From positions 1 through 25,416 of the forward strand of contig CAMLCX010000014.1 of the NCBI GenBank assembly GCA_946478635.1: a stretch of DNA of 25,416 nt, read 5' to 3'. The stretch comes from an uncultured Pseudomonadota bacterium (lineage in GTDB: Bacteria > Desulfobacterota_B > Binatia > UBA9968). Numbering within the stretch: position 1 is the first letter of the stretch; every line of letters begins with the position of its first letter. The notes below the pieces were generated by a model. The model was not told the DNA's origin. It worked only from the letters and a program-made list of their open reading frames with translations, and ran no database searches. Position numbers and translations under genes: made by a program. Shown here one piece after another: positions 1-8,142 of the stretch.

Positions 1-19
1 TTCAAACGAGCGTCTGTGA

Positions 20-1087
20 TCATTTACCCCAGAGCTCGTTTTGAAATCCGCTCTTCTCCAGATTGTTCACAAAGGAATTGTCGTAGAGATCGTCCGCTTT
101 CCGCTTAATGAGCGTTCCTAAACTGCGTTGCAATTCCACGGACTCTGTTACTGCAGCGGCGGGGACGATCATGCGCCGATCGACGATGTCTTGAGTGTAA
201 ACGTTATAAGAAACCTGCAACGCCTCCTCGTCTTTCAACCGCATGACTTTGGCGATCGCTGCTTTTGCTTTCGCCGGATTGCGATCGGCGAAATTGAGCG
301 CCTCGGCGAACGCGCCGACCATGCGCTGCACCGTACGCGGGCGTTCTCGAATCAGCCGGGAAGTGGCATGGACGGAACTGTAGATAAACGGGATGTCGAG
401 ATCGATCAATCGATAGGCGATATTGTAGCCGTCGTTCTTGGCGCGCACATCGAGGGGCGGCGTGATGACAACACCCTGGACGATACCGGCAACCATGGCT
501 TGATAGCGCTCGGTTTGGCTGCCGCCGATGGGCCGCATGGTGACATCGGCAATATTGAACTTCTTTACCATGGCGCGCGACAAGCGATCGCTCAGATCGC
601 CGGCGCGCGCCACGCCCAACGATTTTCCTCTCAAATCCTCAAGCCGATGTATTTCCTTCCGTGTCACTAGTACGTAGGGCAGCTTGATCAACGGCGCGGC
701 GATGAGCTTGACGTCTACCCCGGCGGCCAAAGACGGTATGGTTGCGTCGGCAGCGCAATAGAGAAATTGAATCTCATCGGCCATGAGCGCGGCGAGCGAC
801 GGGCCGCTGCCGCGAATAAAAACATGCTCCATCCTAAATCCATACTTCTCGAACAGATTGTTTTCTAAGGCGGTATAGAGGTGAGTAAAGCCGCCGGAAA
901 CGGCGCAAGTGGCAATGCGAATATGGACCAACCGCTCGGCCGGCTTAGCCAGATAAGGATTCGCCCATGCCGAACCTGCGACAATAGAAACCAGAAGTGC
1001 CGAAGATAGCGCGCCAGTGATGAACAAGCGCGCACTCTCCGCGAAGCACTGCTTTCCGGTGCTTCGTCGCTTTACAAAGACCTCCAT
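20..1087 (-). CDS. NMT1/THI5-like ABC transporter substrate-binding protein
   Basis: This is a predicted exported solute-binding protein of the NMT1/THI5-like (SsuA/TauA-related) periplasmic binding fold, 355 residues from the ATG at 1085-1087. The open frame extends to a GTG at 1156, but the ATG is followed directly by a basic n-region and a hydrophobic segment ending in a plausible AxA-type signal peptidase site (SAWA/NP). The mature part opens with the family pattern of a strand followed by 'LYTALENNLFEKYGF'. It continues with a 'G.GPSLAALMADEIQF' ligand-pocket segment and 'LEDLRGKSLGVAR', which is typical of these proteins. No permease or ATPase gene lies beside it, so the substrate cannot be inferred; orphan binding proteins of this type are common in related uncultured lineages. 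It lies about 120 bases downstream of the YchF-like gene on the same strand and may be co-transcribed with it. Confidence 0.85.
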   Translation of the reverse strand: MEVFVKRRSTGKQCFAESARLFITGALSSALLVSIVAGSAWANPYLAKPAERLVHIRIATCAVSGGFTHLYTALENNLFEKYGFRMEHVFIRGSGPSLAALMADEIQFLYCAADATIPSLAAGVDVKLIAAPLIKLPYVLVTRKEIHRLEDLRGKSLGVARAGDLSDRLSRAMVKKFNIADVTMRPIGGSQTERYQAMVAGIVQGVVITPPLDVRAKNDGYNIAYRLIDLDIPFIYSSVHATSRLIRERPRTVQRMVGAFAEALNFADRNPAKAKAAIAKVMRLKDEEALQVSYNVYTQDIVDRRMIVPAAAVTESVELQRSLGTLIKRKADDLYDNSFVNNLEKSGFQNELWGK

Positions 1088-1209
1088 AGGATATCGCAAT
1101 CTTCTCCGACTGGACCGATGTGCAGGGGCGAATATTAGACGATTCTTATCCGGCACTCAACAAGCCGGTGAAACCACGGATCAGCAAATGTTTTCGGGAA
1201 ACTTCAGAG

Positions 1210-2244
1210 CTAGACGGCAAATCGAAAATGGATGATATCGCCGTCTTTGACGAGGTACTCTTTGCCTTCCAACCGAAGCTTGCCGGCTTCTTTACACTTT
1301 GCTTCGCTGCCGTAAGTGATGAAGTCTTCATAGGCGACCACTTCGGCGCGAATAAAGCCGCGCTCGATGTCGCTGTGAATTTTCCCAGCTGCTTTTCGCG
1401 CCACGGTGCCTTGAGCGATCGTCCAGGCGCGCACCTCATCTTCACCGGTGGTAAAAAAACTGATCAAGTCCAACAATGCATAGGAAGCGCGAATAAACCG
1501 CTCGCGCGCAGGTTCCTTGATGCCGATCTCCTGCAGGAATCCGGCTCGATCGCTTTCGTCGAGCTGAGCGATTTCCAATTCGACTTTGCCGGCGAGCGCG
1601 AGTCCCTGGAGACCGCGCCGGGTCAATTCCTCCAGGTACGCCCCTTCCAACGGTACACTGGCTTTTTCTTCCGGGCGATTGAAAATGACCAGCATGGGCT
1701 TCCGACTTAAGAAACCGAAGCCGGAAGACAGATTTTCCTCATCGGCAGTGAAGTTAAGATTTCGCAGACTTTCTTCGTTCTCCAGAGCCGCGGCACAGCG
1801 CTCGAGCAATGCCTCTTCCTGCGGCCTCGCTTTTTCTTTCTTGAGCCGGCTCCGCCGGTTTTCGACCACGGTAAGATCGGCCAGGATCATTTCCGTGAGG
1901 AGCGCGTTCAAGTCTTTCAACGGTTTGGCGTCGGTCTCGAAGTCGGGCAAAATGAGTGCGATGGCGTCAACTTCGCGCATTTGCATAACGAGCGCGTTGT
2001 TTGACTTTAAATCGTCATCGCCCTGGCTTGGCGGAAAATCGGTAAAGCGAATCTCGGCGTAGGTGGTTTTTTTCGGTTTAAATATCGCCGAAAGCTTGTC
2101 GATGCGCGCATCGGGCACTTTGATCACCCCGAGATGCACTTCTTCTTTGCCGCCGAATCCACCGACCTGGGCCTGGAGCCCGGTAAGCATATTGAAAATC
2201 GTTGTCTTCCCGGCACCACGAGGGCCGATCAATCCCAATTTCAT
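1210..2244 (-). CDS. YchF/OLA1-like P-loop ATPase, divergent
   Basis: The 344-residue protein resembles the Obg-related YchF/OLA1 family (usually about 363 aa), which binds ribosomes and hydrolyses ATP. The P-loop is GPRGAGKT (residues 7-14) instead of the usual GLPNVGKS. A 'KVPDARIDKLSAIFKPKKT' block after it matches the family's conserved 'PDPRLD.L..I.KP' segment. The G4 position reads N189-R-P-E192, the NxxE form that in YchF goes with ATP rather than GTP preference. The C-terminus (about 258-342) is a TGS/DUF933-type domain ending 'YLVKDGDIIHFRF'. The G3 region, normally DIAGLVKGA, is 'FTDFPPSQGDDD', so the switch II motif is not conserved. This may be a paralog of the housekeeping YchF rather than the true ortholog. 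The ATG at 2242-2244 is preceded by GGAG six bases upstream. Membership in the superfamily is secure; function is not. Confidence 0.82.
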   Translation of the reverse strand: MKLGLIGPRGAGKTTIFNMLTGLQAQVGGFGGKEEVHLGVIKVPDARIDKLSAIFKPKKTTYAEIRFTDFPPSQGDDDLKSNNALVMQMREVDAIALILPDFETDAKPLKDLNALLTEMILADLTVVENRRSRLKKEKARPQEEALLERCAAALENEESLRNLNFTADEENLSSGFGFLSRKPMLVIFNRPEEKASVPLEGAYLEELTRRGLQGLALAGKVELEIAQLDESDRAGFLQEIGIKEPARERFIRASYALLDLISFFTTGEDEVRAWTIAQGTVARKAAGKIHSDIERGFIRAEVVAYEDFITYGSEAKCKEAGKLRLEGKEYLVKDGDIIHFRFAV

Positions 2245-2343
2245 TGAATTCTCCAGATCTTTCGAGTCAGGAAGAGCAATCTAGCAGGAAAAGGCGAGCG
2301 AATAAAATTGCACTCCAGGAAGGATTGGTCAAATAGCCGGGCC

Positions 2344-2398
2344 AAAAAAAACCGCTCAGCTCGCACCGCCGAAATCGGGCGGGCCTTGAGCTGAGCGG
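2344..2398 (-). terminator. Intrinsic terminator after htrA
   Basis: A perfect 11-bp inverted repeat (CCGCTCAGCTC at 2352-2362 and GAGCTGAGCGG at 2388-2398) encloses a second small GC-rich hairpin. On the minus strand it is followed immediately by eight T residues (A-tract 2344-2351 on the plus strand). It lies 26 bases past the stop codon of the HtrA gene. This is a textbook Rho-independent terminator and separates htrA from the YchF-like gene. Confidence 0.93.
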
Positions 2399-2423
2399 CT
2401 TGGGCTCTAGCGCTCGAGACGAG

Positions 2424-3896
2424 CTAGCGCTTCAAGGCTAAGAACACGCTCGACTCACCGCGGCGCACAAGAAAAAGCACTGATTTGCTTTTTTCGTTGC
2501 GTGAAATTTCGCGGTTGTAGTCCGCCAAATTCTTCACCGGGCGCCGGTTGACTTGCGTGATCACATCACCGGAGCGTAACCCAGCTTCGTCCGCGGCACT
2601 GCCTGGCTTGACGGAGGCAACGACAAGCCCTTCGGCGCGCTCGAGCCCCAAACTTTGCGCGATGTCCGGGGTTACAGGTTGAACGGTAAGACCCAGTTCG
2701 CTCTCTTGACCCGCAGAAGCCACGACCTCACTGTCCTTCATTTCCCCGACCGTGATCGGCAAAGAAATCTGCTTGCCTTCGCGAACGATCTTCAGTTGAG
2801 CCGCGGTTCCGGGTGCAAGCCGAGCCACGGCTGCGGGAAGATCGGATGAATCCTTAATCTCTTTGCGATCGAACTCGACGATGATATCACCGGCTTTAAC
2901 ACCGGCTTTTTCGGCCGGGCCACCCTTCACCACATCAGCGACTAAAGCTCCCGCGTTCTGCTTTAGACCGAGTGAATCGGCAATTTCGGGTGTGATTTTC
3001 TGTACGGTCGTACCCAAATAGCCGCGCACGACTCTGCCTTTATCTTTCAGTTGAGGTAGCAGATCTTTCACCGAGTTTGTTGGAATGGCAAAGCCGATAC
3101 CGATGTTGCCGCCGGATTGGCTGAAAATAGCGGTATTGATACCGACCACTTCACCGCGCAAATTGAGCAACGGCCCGCCGGAATTCCCGGGGTTAATCGA
3201 CGCGTCGGTTTGGATAAAATTGTCGTACGGCCCGGCGCCGATTTGCCGCCCCTTGGCGCTAACAATACCCGAGGTTACCGTGTGGTCGAGGCCAAAGGGA
3301 TTACCGATAGCCATCACCCACTCGCCGACTTCCAGGCGATCGGAGTCGCCCAGAGTCACAGCCGGAAGGTCTCGCCCCGCATCGATTTTGATGACGGCAA
3401 TATCGGTCTTTTCATCTTTGCCGATCACTTTGGCGTCATAACTCTTGCCGTCGGATAACGTCACGCTGACTTTCTGGGCGTTGTTGACGACGTGGTAATT
3501 GGTGAGAATCGTGCCGTTATGATCAATGATGAATCCCGAGCCCACGCCGTTTTGGCGCTGCGGGCCGCGCGGTATGCGTCCGCCGAAAAACCTTTCCAAC
3601 AAGTCGTTACGGGGATCGCCCTGGTCAAATGGCGAGGGCATGTCCTGCGCCATCTTTCGAATCTGGGTCGTCGAAACGTTCACCACCGAAGGTCCCACTC
3701 TCTTTGCCAGGTCGGCAAAATTCGGCAAGCCGCGAACCGCCTCCGTAGAGCCGGCGACTGGGATGGTACGATCGGCCGACGGATGGTTCTCGATCCCGGC
3801 ACCGATACCGACGCCCGCCAGCACGCAAAACGTACTGCCGGCGAGCAACGAAGCGATGCTGATTGTTTTCTTATAATTTGTTAATCGCCCTACCAT
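2424..3896 (-). CDS. degP: HtrA/Do-type periplasmic serine protease with two PDZ domains
   Basis: The 490-residue protein is a DegP/MucD-type protease that degrades or refolds damaged envelope proteins. Residues 10-33 form an N-terminal hydrophobic segment (signal peptide or membrane anchor). The trypsin-like domain follows with the full triad: H135 in TNYHVV, D165 in TDIAVIK and S239 in NPGNSGGPL. Two PDZ domains come next, at about 290-385 (starting RGYLG) and 395-488; their carboxylate-binding loops appear as RGYLG and ELGL. Length and architecture are normal for the family. The ATG at 3894-3896 is preceded by AGGAAG at good spacing, and the gene ends at a strong intrinsic terminator. The leader sits in an AT-rich stretch (3897-3930) that probably holds the promoter. 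The symbol degP is used in the broad sense; mucD or htrA would fit equally well. Confidence 0.96.
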   Translation of the reverse strand: MVGRLTNYKKTISIASLLAGSTFCVLAGVGIGAGIENHPSADRTIPVAGSTEAVRGLPNFADLAKRVGPSVVNVSTTQIRKMAQDMPSPFDQGDPRNDLLERFFGGRIPRGPQRQNGVGSGFIIDHNGTILTNYHVVNNAQKVSVTLSDGKSYDAKVIGKDEKTDIAVIKIDAGRDLPAVTLGDSDRLEVGEWVMAIGNPFGLDHTVTSGIVSAKGRQIGAGPYDNFIQTDASINPGNSGGPLLNLRGEVVGINTAIFSQSGGNIGIGFAIPTNSVKDLLPQLKDKGRVVRGYLGTTVQKITPEIADSLGLKQNAGALVADVVKGGPAEKAGVKAGDIIVEFDRKEIKDSSDLPAAVARLAPGTAAQLKIVREGKQISLPITVGEMKDSEVVASAGQESELGLTVQPVTPDIAQSLGLERAEGLVVASVKPGSAADEAGLRSGDVITQVNRRPVKNLADYNREISRNEKSKSVLFLVRRGESSVFLALKR

Positions 3897-3977
3897 TTTT
3901 TCTTCCTTTTTTTTATTTTTACCGTAGCGCCATGACGCAGGGTAATCGCTGCGACTATATTTTTATTCCTCTAACAC

Positions 3978-4442
3978 TTAGGTTCCGACCCGGCCAATCA
4001 TATTCCGGCCGCCTTTTTCACCGCCATTCTGCCGTATCGAGTGTTTCCAACGCTGCAGTCCCTCGCGCATATAGTTGGGGTCGAAGGCTAGCGTTTCACA
4101 CACGTTTTCGAAGGAGAACAGATAGGATCGATCGGTATTTGTAATCCATTCTTCCGCTTCGCGATGTAGCGCTTGCTTGCGCTTGCATTTGGCTAAGGCG
4201 TGCTCCTGGAAACAGACCACGGCATCCTGTAACAGGGCAAGCATGAGCACTCTTTCGGGATCGAGATGAAAGCGCCTGCGCTGAGTTGACTGAAATTGCG
4301 CGTCAATGAGAATATCGGGCTGAAAAATCATCATCGCCTTTTCCTCGATCATGGGGCTCCGCTGCGGCGACCCCTGAACCCAAAAAGGCGCACGACCAGG
4401 CTGATTCGGTCGTTGTGCTTTGGTTCTTTTCTTGACGATCAT
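3978..4442 (-). CDS. Conserved hypothetical protein, 154 aa
   Basis: No function is recognised. The start is the ATG at 4440-4442, because GGAGGT lies seven bases upstream, one of the best Shine-Dalgarno sequences in the window; the frame stays open upstream to 4595 but that extension reads as non-coding. The first 40 residues are basic and Pro/Gln-rich, and the rest looks helical. A 'VLMLALLQDAVVCFQEH' helix is followed by a KCKRK basic patch, 'EAEEWI', then 'SYLFSFENVCETLAFDPNYMREGLQRW'. From memory, this last block resembles small proteins of unknown function seen in deltaproteobacteria, where it looks like a DNA-binding or regulator-interacting helical module; that cannot be confirmed here. 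The gene lies upstream of htrA on the same strand with an 81-base gap. Confidence 0.75.
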   Translation of the reverse strand: MIVKKRTKAQRPNQPGRAPFWVQGSPQRSPMIEEKAMMIFQPDILIDAQFQSTQRRRFHLDPERVLMLALLQDAVVCFQEHALAKCKRKQALHREAEEWITNTDRSYLFSFENVCETLAFDPNYMREGLQRWKHSIRQNGGEKGGRNMIGRVGT

Positions 4443-4613
4443 GAAATAACCTCCGTGACAATTAGACGGACTCCTCACTCCGATTGTTCCATCTTTTTTG
4501 CGGCGCCCTGAGGCCCCCTGTGAACCGGATTGCCGGGCAGCCGCCTGCACAGCACGTGCGGGCGCCCAGAATGAACAATCGGACAAAATTGGCAAATCTA
4601 GCGGGGGAGAAAT

Positions 4614-4967
4614 CTAGATCAAAAGGATCGAATCGAGAAGATGGAGGGCAATTTTTCGCGGCTTGACGCCGGCGAAGTCTAATAAACCACCGCTCACCGC
4701 CGCCGGCGATTGGACCTTACGCGGCGCCCGCGCCGCCCTCGGAAAAGAGATCGGCGCATAGCCCGATTGCGGAACTAAGCCGCTTCGAAGCGCGTAACCG
4801 TCGACCGTCGAGGCATTACCCGCATGGCCGCCGCGCTGGAAGCCAATCGAATGGCTAAGTCCGATGGCAGGGCTGTCCTGCGCCAAACTCACCGCAACAC
4901 AAGCCAGCATGATTACTAGTAGCAGGCCAATCGCTGAGAGCGTCTTTTTAGTCTGGCGGATTTTCAT
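4614..4967 (-). CDS. Small exported hypothetical protein, 117 aa
   Basis: Residues 1-29 are a clear signal peptide: a basic KIRQTKK n-region, the hydrophobic run 'AIGLLLVIMLACVAVSLA', and cleavage likely after SLA before QDS. The mature part is about 88 residues, rich in Gly, Ser, Ala and Arg, with no cysteine and no recognisable domain. A weakly purine-rich leader precedes the ATG at 4965-4967. It is divergently transcribed from the ribB-like gene. The short length, low-complexity mature sequence and poor ribosome binding site leave some doubt, but the signal peptide is convincing. Confidence 0.6.
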   Translation of the reverse strand: MKIRQTKKTLSAIGLLLVIMLACVAVSLAQDSPAIGLSHSIGFQRGGHAGNASTVDGYALRSGLVPQSGYAPISFPRAARAPRKVQSPAAVSGGLLDFAGVKPRKIALHLLDSILLI

Positions 4968-5118
4968 TGAAAGAAACTGTAGTTACGCTATGCACTGCGC
5001 AAACGAAAGTCAATGCGGCCCCTAACCTCCCCGTTCGAAGTCGGAATATTTTTCGTCCGCTGCATCACATTCATTCGCAATCCACCGCGGGGACCGTCGG
5101 TTGACGACTTGAGACAAG

Positions 5119-6315
5119 ATGGTAAAGTACAGCCCCATGCCTTTAGCCACCATTGACGAAGCTATCGCCGATATTCGGCGCGGCCGGATGGTCATTCTGA
5201 TGGATGACAAAGACCGTGAGAATGAGGGAGATCTCTGCATGGCAGCGGAGAAGGTCACCCCGGATGCAATCAACTTCATGGCAACCTATGGGCGCGGCTT
5301 GATCTGCCTGCCACTGACGGAAGAGACAGTGCGTCTTCTTGGCCTAACAATGATGGTGTCCGAAAATACCTCGCCGTTTGGCACTGCATTTACGGTTTCG
5401 GTCGATTCCGCCAGCGGAATCACCACTGGAATCTCCGCCGCAGATCGTGCCAAGACTATTCTCGATGCGATTGCAGACAATGCCAAGCCGCAAGATCTCG
5501 TCATCCCGGGCCATATTTTCCCTCTGCGGGCTCGTAACGGCGGCGTCTTGGTGCGCGCCGGGCAAACCGAAGGTTCCGTGGATCTGGCCCGGCTGGCGGG
5601 TCTAAAACCCGCCGGCGTGATCTGCGAAATCATGAAAGACGACGGCACCATGGCGCGCCAGCCGGATTTGATGCGGTTTGCCAAGCGGCACAAACTCAAG
5701 GCTGTCACGACGGCGGACCTCATCCAGCACCGCTTGAATTACGACTCTCTCGTCTATCGCGCCGCCAGCGCGCCGCTGCCAACTCGGGTCGGTGGCATGT
5801 TTCAAGCGATCGTTTACAACACCCACGTCGATCGAAGCGAACATCTGGCGCTCATCAAGGGCAATATTTCGCCCAAAGAAGAAACCTTGGTCCGCGTCCA
5901 TACCAAATATATTCCTGGCGATGTCTTCGGCTTTGAATTGCTCAACACCAATGCGGTCATTCAGCGCTCCATGGAAATCATCGCCAAGGCGGGGAAAGGC
6001 GTGATCCTCTACCTGCGCCCGGAGCTCAGAGGCTTGCGGCCGGCGATGGTCGCGTATCCGAGACTTGAAGGAAAACAGCAGCGCGAAACGGACCGCTCCT
6101 TCGTCTATCAAGCCGATTTTAAAGAGTACGGCATCGGCGCGCAGATTTTGCGCGACTTAGGAATCCGCAAGATGCGCCTGCTAACGAATAACAAGAAGCA
6201 TTTGGTCGGGCTACGCGGTTATGGCTTGGAGATCACGGCGCTGGAGCCGATCCCGCGCGATAACCCGCTGCGCGAAGCCGCCAAACAGAAAAAGACCAAG
6301 GCGCAGCGCGCCTGA
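5119..6315 (+). CDS. ribB: RibB with degenerate GTP cyclohydrolase II-like domain (RibBX type)
   Basis: The N-terminal domain (about 7-208) is 3,4-dihydroxy-2-butanone-4-phosphate synthase, which turns ribulose 5-phosphate into the four-carbon precursor of riboflavin. The acidic active-site motif DDKDRENEGD (29-38), the 'GITTGISAADRAKTI' block and the 'GHIFPLRARNGGVL.R.GQTEGSVDLARLAG' block are all intact. The C-terminal domain (209-395) has the outline of GTP cyclohydrolase II, with VRVH at 258-261, GDVFG and 'RLLTNN'. Its zinc cysteines are gone: the SEC position reads T-K-Y (262-264) and CDCG reads N-T-N (276-278). The EGRGIGL motif is PELRGLRP (301-308). It therefore matches the RibBX variants described in Proteobacteria, whose X domain lacks GTPCH II activity. 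The ATG at 5119 has little Shine-Dalgarno sequence, and the ATG at 5137 is an alternative start. No FMN riboswitch is apparent upstream. Confidence 0.93.
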   Translation: MVKYSPMPLATIDEAIADIRRGRMVILMDDKDRENEGDLCMAAEKVTPDAINFMATYGRGLICLPLTEETVRLLGLTMMVSENTSPFGTAFTVSVDSASGITTGISAADRAKTILDAIADNAKPQDLVIPGHIFPLRARNGGVLVRAGQTEGSVDLARLAGLKPAGVICEIMKDDGTMARQPDLMRFAKRHKLKAVTTADLIQHRLNYDSLVYRAASAPLPTRVGGMFQAIVYNTHVDRSEHLALIKGNISPKEETLVRVHTKYIPGDVFGFELLNTNAVIQRSMEIIAKAGKGVILYLRPELRGLRPAMVAYPRLEGKQQRETDRSFVYQADFKEYGIGAQILRDLGIRKMRLLTNNKKHLVGLRGYGLEITALEPIPRDNPLREAAKQKKTKAQRA

Positions 6316-6360
6316 AAGCCTCGCGTTTGCGATTGAAATTACCGGCGGGAGCGAAGAATT

Positions 6361-6570
6361 ATGCCGATATTCGAATACAACTGTCGTCGGTGTAAGCACC
6401 GCTTTGAAACGATCGTTCTCTCGCCGCGTGAAAAAATCGCCTGTCCCAAATGTCAAAGCAGTGCCGTCGAGAAGCAGCTTTCGGTTTTCAGCTCGCCGGC
6501 TTCGGGACAGGAAACTTCTGTTGCAAGCGGTGGCTGCGGCTGCACCCCGCAAACCTGCGGCTGCCATTAA
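6361..6570 (+). CDS. FmdB-family zinc ribbon protein
   Basis: The 69-residue protein has the FmdB regulatory-protein signature: 'MPIFEYNCRRC' at the N-terminus and two CxxC knuckles (C8/C11 and C28/C31) that would bind one zinc. The C-terminal tail is cysteine-rich (GGCGCTPQTCGCH), as in many family members. FmdB was named from the amide/urea operon of Methylophilus, but most homologs have no assigned role, so regulation is only a possibility. The start is supported by GGGAG nine bases upstream. It follows the ribB-like gene by 45 bases on the same strand. Its TAA overlaps the stop codon of the convergent gene by three bases. Confidence 0.93.
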   Translation: MPIFEYNCRRCKHRFETIVLSPREKIACPKCQSSAVEKQLSVFSSPASGQETSVASGGCGCTPQTCGCH

Positions 6571-7091
6571 GATTGCTTAGGCGGGTTTAGATACCTCGGC
6601 AGCTCCAGCCGGATGCGCTTGAGCGCTTCGCCCACATTCGAATAGACTCGCTCTTCGATCAATTGGCCATTGACCCAATAGTCTAACGCGGGCGCGTCCG
6701 TAAAGTTGATATCGACGTAGCGCTCGCCCACCGGTTCCCCGGTAATGATAATCCGCACCGAATAGCCGGCATCGATAACGATGCCTCGAGCGCCAGCCGG
6801 CAGAGGTAGACCGCTCTTAATCTTAGACAACTTCTCGGCCGGATAGTTACCTATTTCCAAGGAATAATAACCCCATGCTCCGGCAGCGATGGAAAGACCG
6901 TTTAGCAATTTCGTATTGATATCGACTAAATTTTTGGCGGCCTGGTCCTGGTTGTAATTGCGCAATAGCTCGTAGGCCCACTTCTCGATGATGCCCTTTT
7001 CCGGGGTGGCAGCCTTTTCGCGCTCCTTCACCGGACCGCGATCGATCCACCATTTGGTCTCTTCAAATGCCTGCGGTTTTTCGTCCGCCAT
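6567..7091 (-). CDS. Hypothetical protein, 174 aa
   Basis: No family is recognised. The protein is soluble, with no signal peptide. A charged N-terminus (to about 35) is followed by a helical stretch, then by a 'PAGARGIVIDAGYSVRIIITGEP' beta-rich half. It ends in an amphipathic helix with 'GEALKRIRLELPRYL'. The ATG at 7089-7091 has AAGGA at good spacing. It is the last gene of a three-gene minus-strand set, 29 bases after the decarboxylase-like gene, so it is probably co-expressed with it and may share its substrate context. Its stop overlaps that of fmdB in a TTAA. Confidence 0.78.
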   Translation of the reverse strand: MADEKPQAFEETKWWIDRGPVKEREKAATPEKGIIEKWAYELLRNYNQDQAAKNLVDINTKLLNGLSIAAGAWGYYSLEIGNYPAEKLSKIKSGLPLPAGARGIVIDAGYSVRIIITGEPVGERYVDINFTDAPALDYWVNGQLIEERVYSNVGEALKRIRLELPRYLNPPKQS

Positions 7092-7120
7092 GGAATCCTT
7101 CCATCGATCTTACCCAAACC

Positions 7121-8113
7121 TCATATTTTGAATTCTTCCAGCGTGCTTTTGGCAAACAGCGAATCGACTTCGAGTCGCTGGCTGATCAACCCCTGCTCGT
7201 AGGTGTACTGTACCAATGTTTCCAGAATATGGCGATTGGCTTCCAGCCCGTACGCCCAGGCGTCCGGCCCCAACACTTCACGCTCTTTTTCCATCTCGTC
7301 GATGGACCAGGCGAGCATATACTTCAGCGCCGAAAATTCGTACATCGCTTCCTGGCAAAGCCGCTTCGATTCCTCGAACGCCTTGAATAGACTCTGGGCA
7401 ATCCACGGATGCCTTTCATAGACCTCCTCGCGCATGACCATGGTATGCATGATCGGAAAAATCCTCGTGCGTTTGAAATAGTCTTGCTCCACTTCGCGAA
7501 AATTCGGGATCAAACGCTGCACCTTCGGATGTCGCCGGACAAATGGAGAGGGCATGTGCGCCGAGATCATGGCATCGATCTCGCCGCGTTCGAGCATGCC
7601 GGAGAGCGTCTTGTCCGCGGCAATCGGTTGGATTTCGATGTTCGGCGGCAGTTTGTGCCTGACTTTATCCTGGCGTCCCGGATGTTCTTCGCCGCCGGTA
7701 AACCATTTCATTTTCTCCGGCGCAACGCCATATTCATGCTGCAGGACGCCGCGCGCCCACGTCGCCATGGTAATTTGATATTCGGGAACTCCGACGCGCT
7801 TGCCGGCCATGTCGGCGGGCTTTTTAATCCCCGAGTCCGTGTTGATGTAGATGCACGAATGACGAAACGTCTTTGACGGAAAAACGGGAATTCCGATCAA
7901 CCGCGGCGCGCCCTTATCTCGCGACATCAAAAATGAACCCGTAGACATCTCGGCCACGTCGAACTCACCGTAGCGCAGCATGCGCCAAAACGTCTCTTCG
8001 ACGCGCAGCGGCAGATAAGTAAGATCGACACCCTCCACCTCAACTCTGCCGTCCTGCAACGCGCGCGTGCGGTCGTAATCCCAGCAGGCCAATGTCAAAC
8101 GAATTTTCCCCAT
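7121..8113 (-). CDS. 4,5-dihydroxyphthalate decarboxylase-like (NMT1 superfamily) protein
   Basis: The 330-residue protein resembles proteins annotated as 4,5-dihydroxyphthalate decarboxylase (PhtD/Pht5), which share the periplasmic-binding-protein fold but are cytoplasmic. There is no signal peptide. It opens with the typical 'LTLACWDYDRT..L.DG...EG.DL' pattern, followed by 'E.F.RM.R.GEFDVAEMS'. Later come 'KRVGVPEYQITMATWARG.L..EYGV' and 'ML..GEIDAMISA'. The chosen ATG (8111-8113) has GAGGAG six bases upstream; an in-frame TTG at 8131 lies upstream without support. It sits between a 66-aa gene (29-base gap) and a 174-aa gene (29-base gap). Family annotation as a decarboxylase is often transferred loosely, so the actual reaction, possibly on another aromatic acid, or a binding role, remains open. 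Confidence 0.87.
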   Translation of the reverse strand: MGKIRLTLACWDYDRTRALQDGRVEVEGVDLTYLPLRVEETFWRMLRYGEFDVAEMSTGSFLMSRDKGAPRLIGIPVFPSKTFRHSCIYINTDSGIKKPADMAGKRVGVPEYQITMATWARGVLQHEYGVAPEKMKWFTGGEEHPGRQDKVRHKLPPNIEIQPIAADKTLSGMLERGEIDAMISAHMPSPFVRRHPKVQRLIPNFREVEQDYFKRTRIFPIMHTMVMREEVYERHPWIAQSLFKAFEESKRLCQEAMYEFSALKYMLAWSIDEMEKEREVLGPDAWAYGLEANRHILETLVQYTYEQGLISQRLEVDSLFAKSTLEEFKI

Positions 8114-8142
8114 GATGCACTCCTCAAGCAAGCTCGATGATT

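Noticed and set aside
128..670. 180-codon plus-strand frame opposite the substrate-binding protein
   Set aside because: Antisense shadow of a clearly recognisable binding protein; it shows no domain or ribosome binding site.
1151..1170. CCGGC/GCCGG hairpin between the YchF-like gene and the binding protein as a terminator
   Set aside because: The stem is only five base pairs with a ten-base loop and no T-run on the minus strand.
3899..3917. T-rich run as a terminator for the 154-aa gene
   Set aside because: On the plus strand the run lies between minus-strand genes, so it reads as A-rich in their RNA; it is better explained as the AT-rich leader with the htrA ribosome binding site.
4980..5118. 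Possible FMN riboswitch before the ribB-like gene
   Set aside because: I could not find the conserved RFN sequence blocks, and the leader is only about 150 bases long and divergent.
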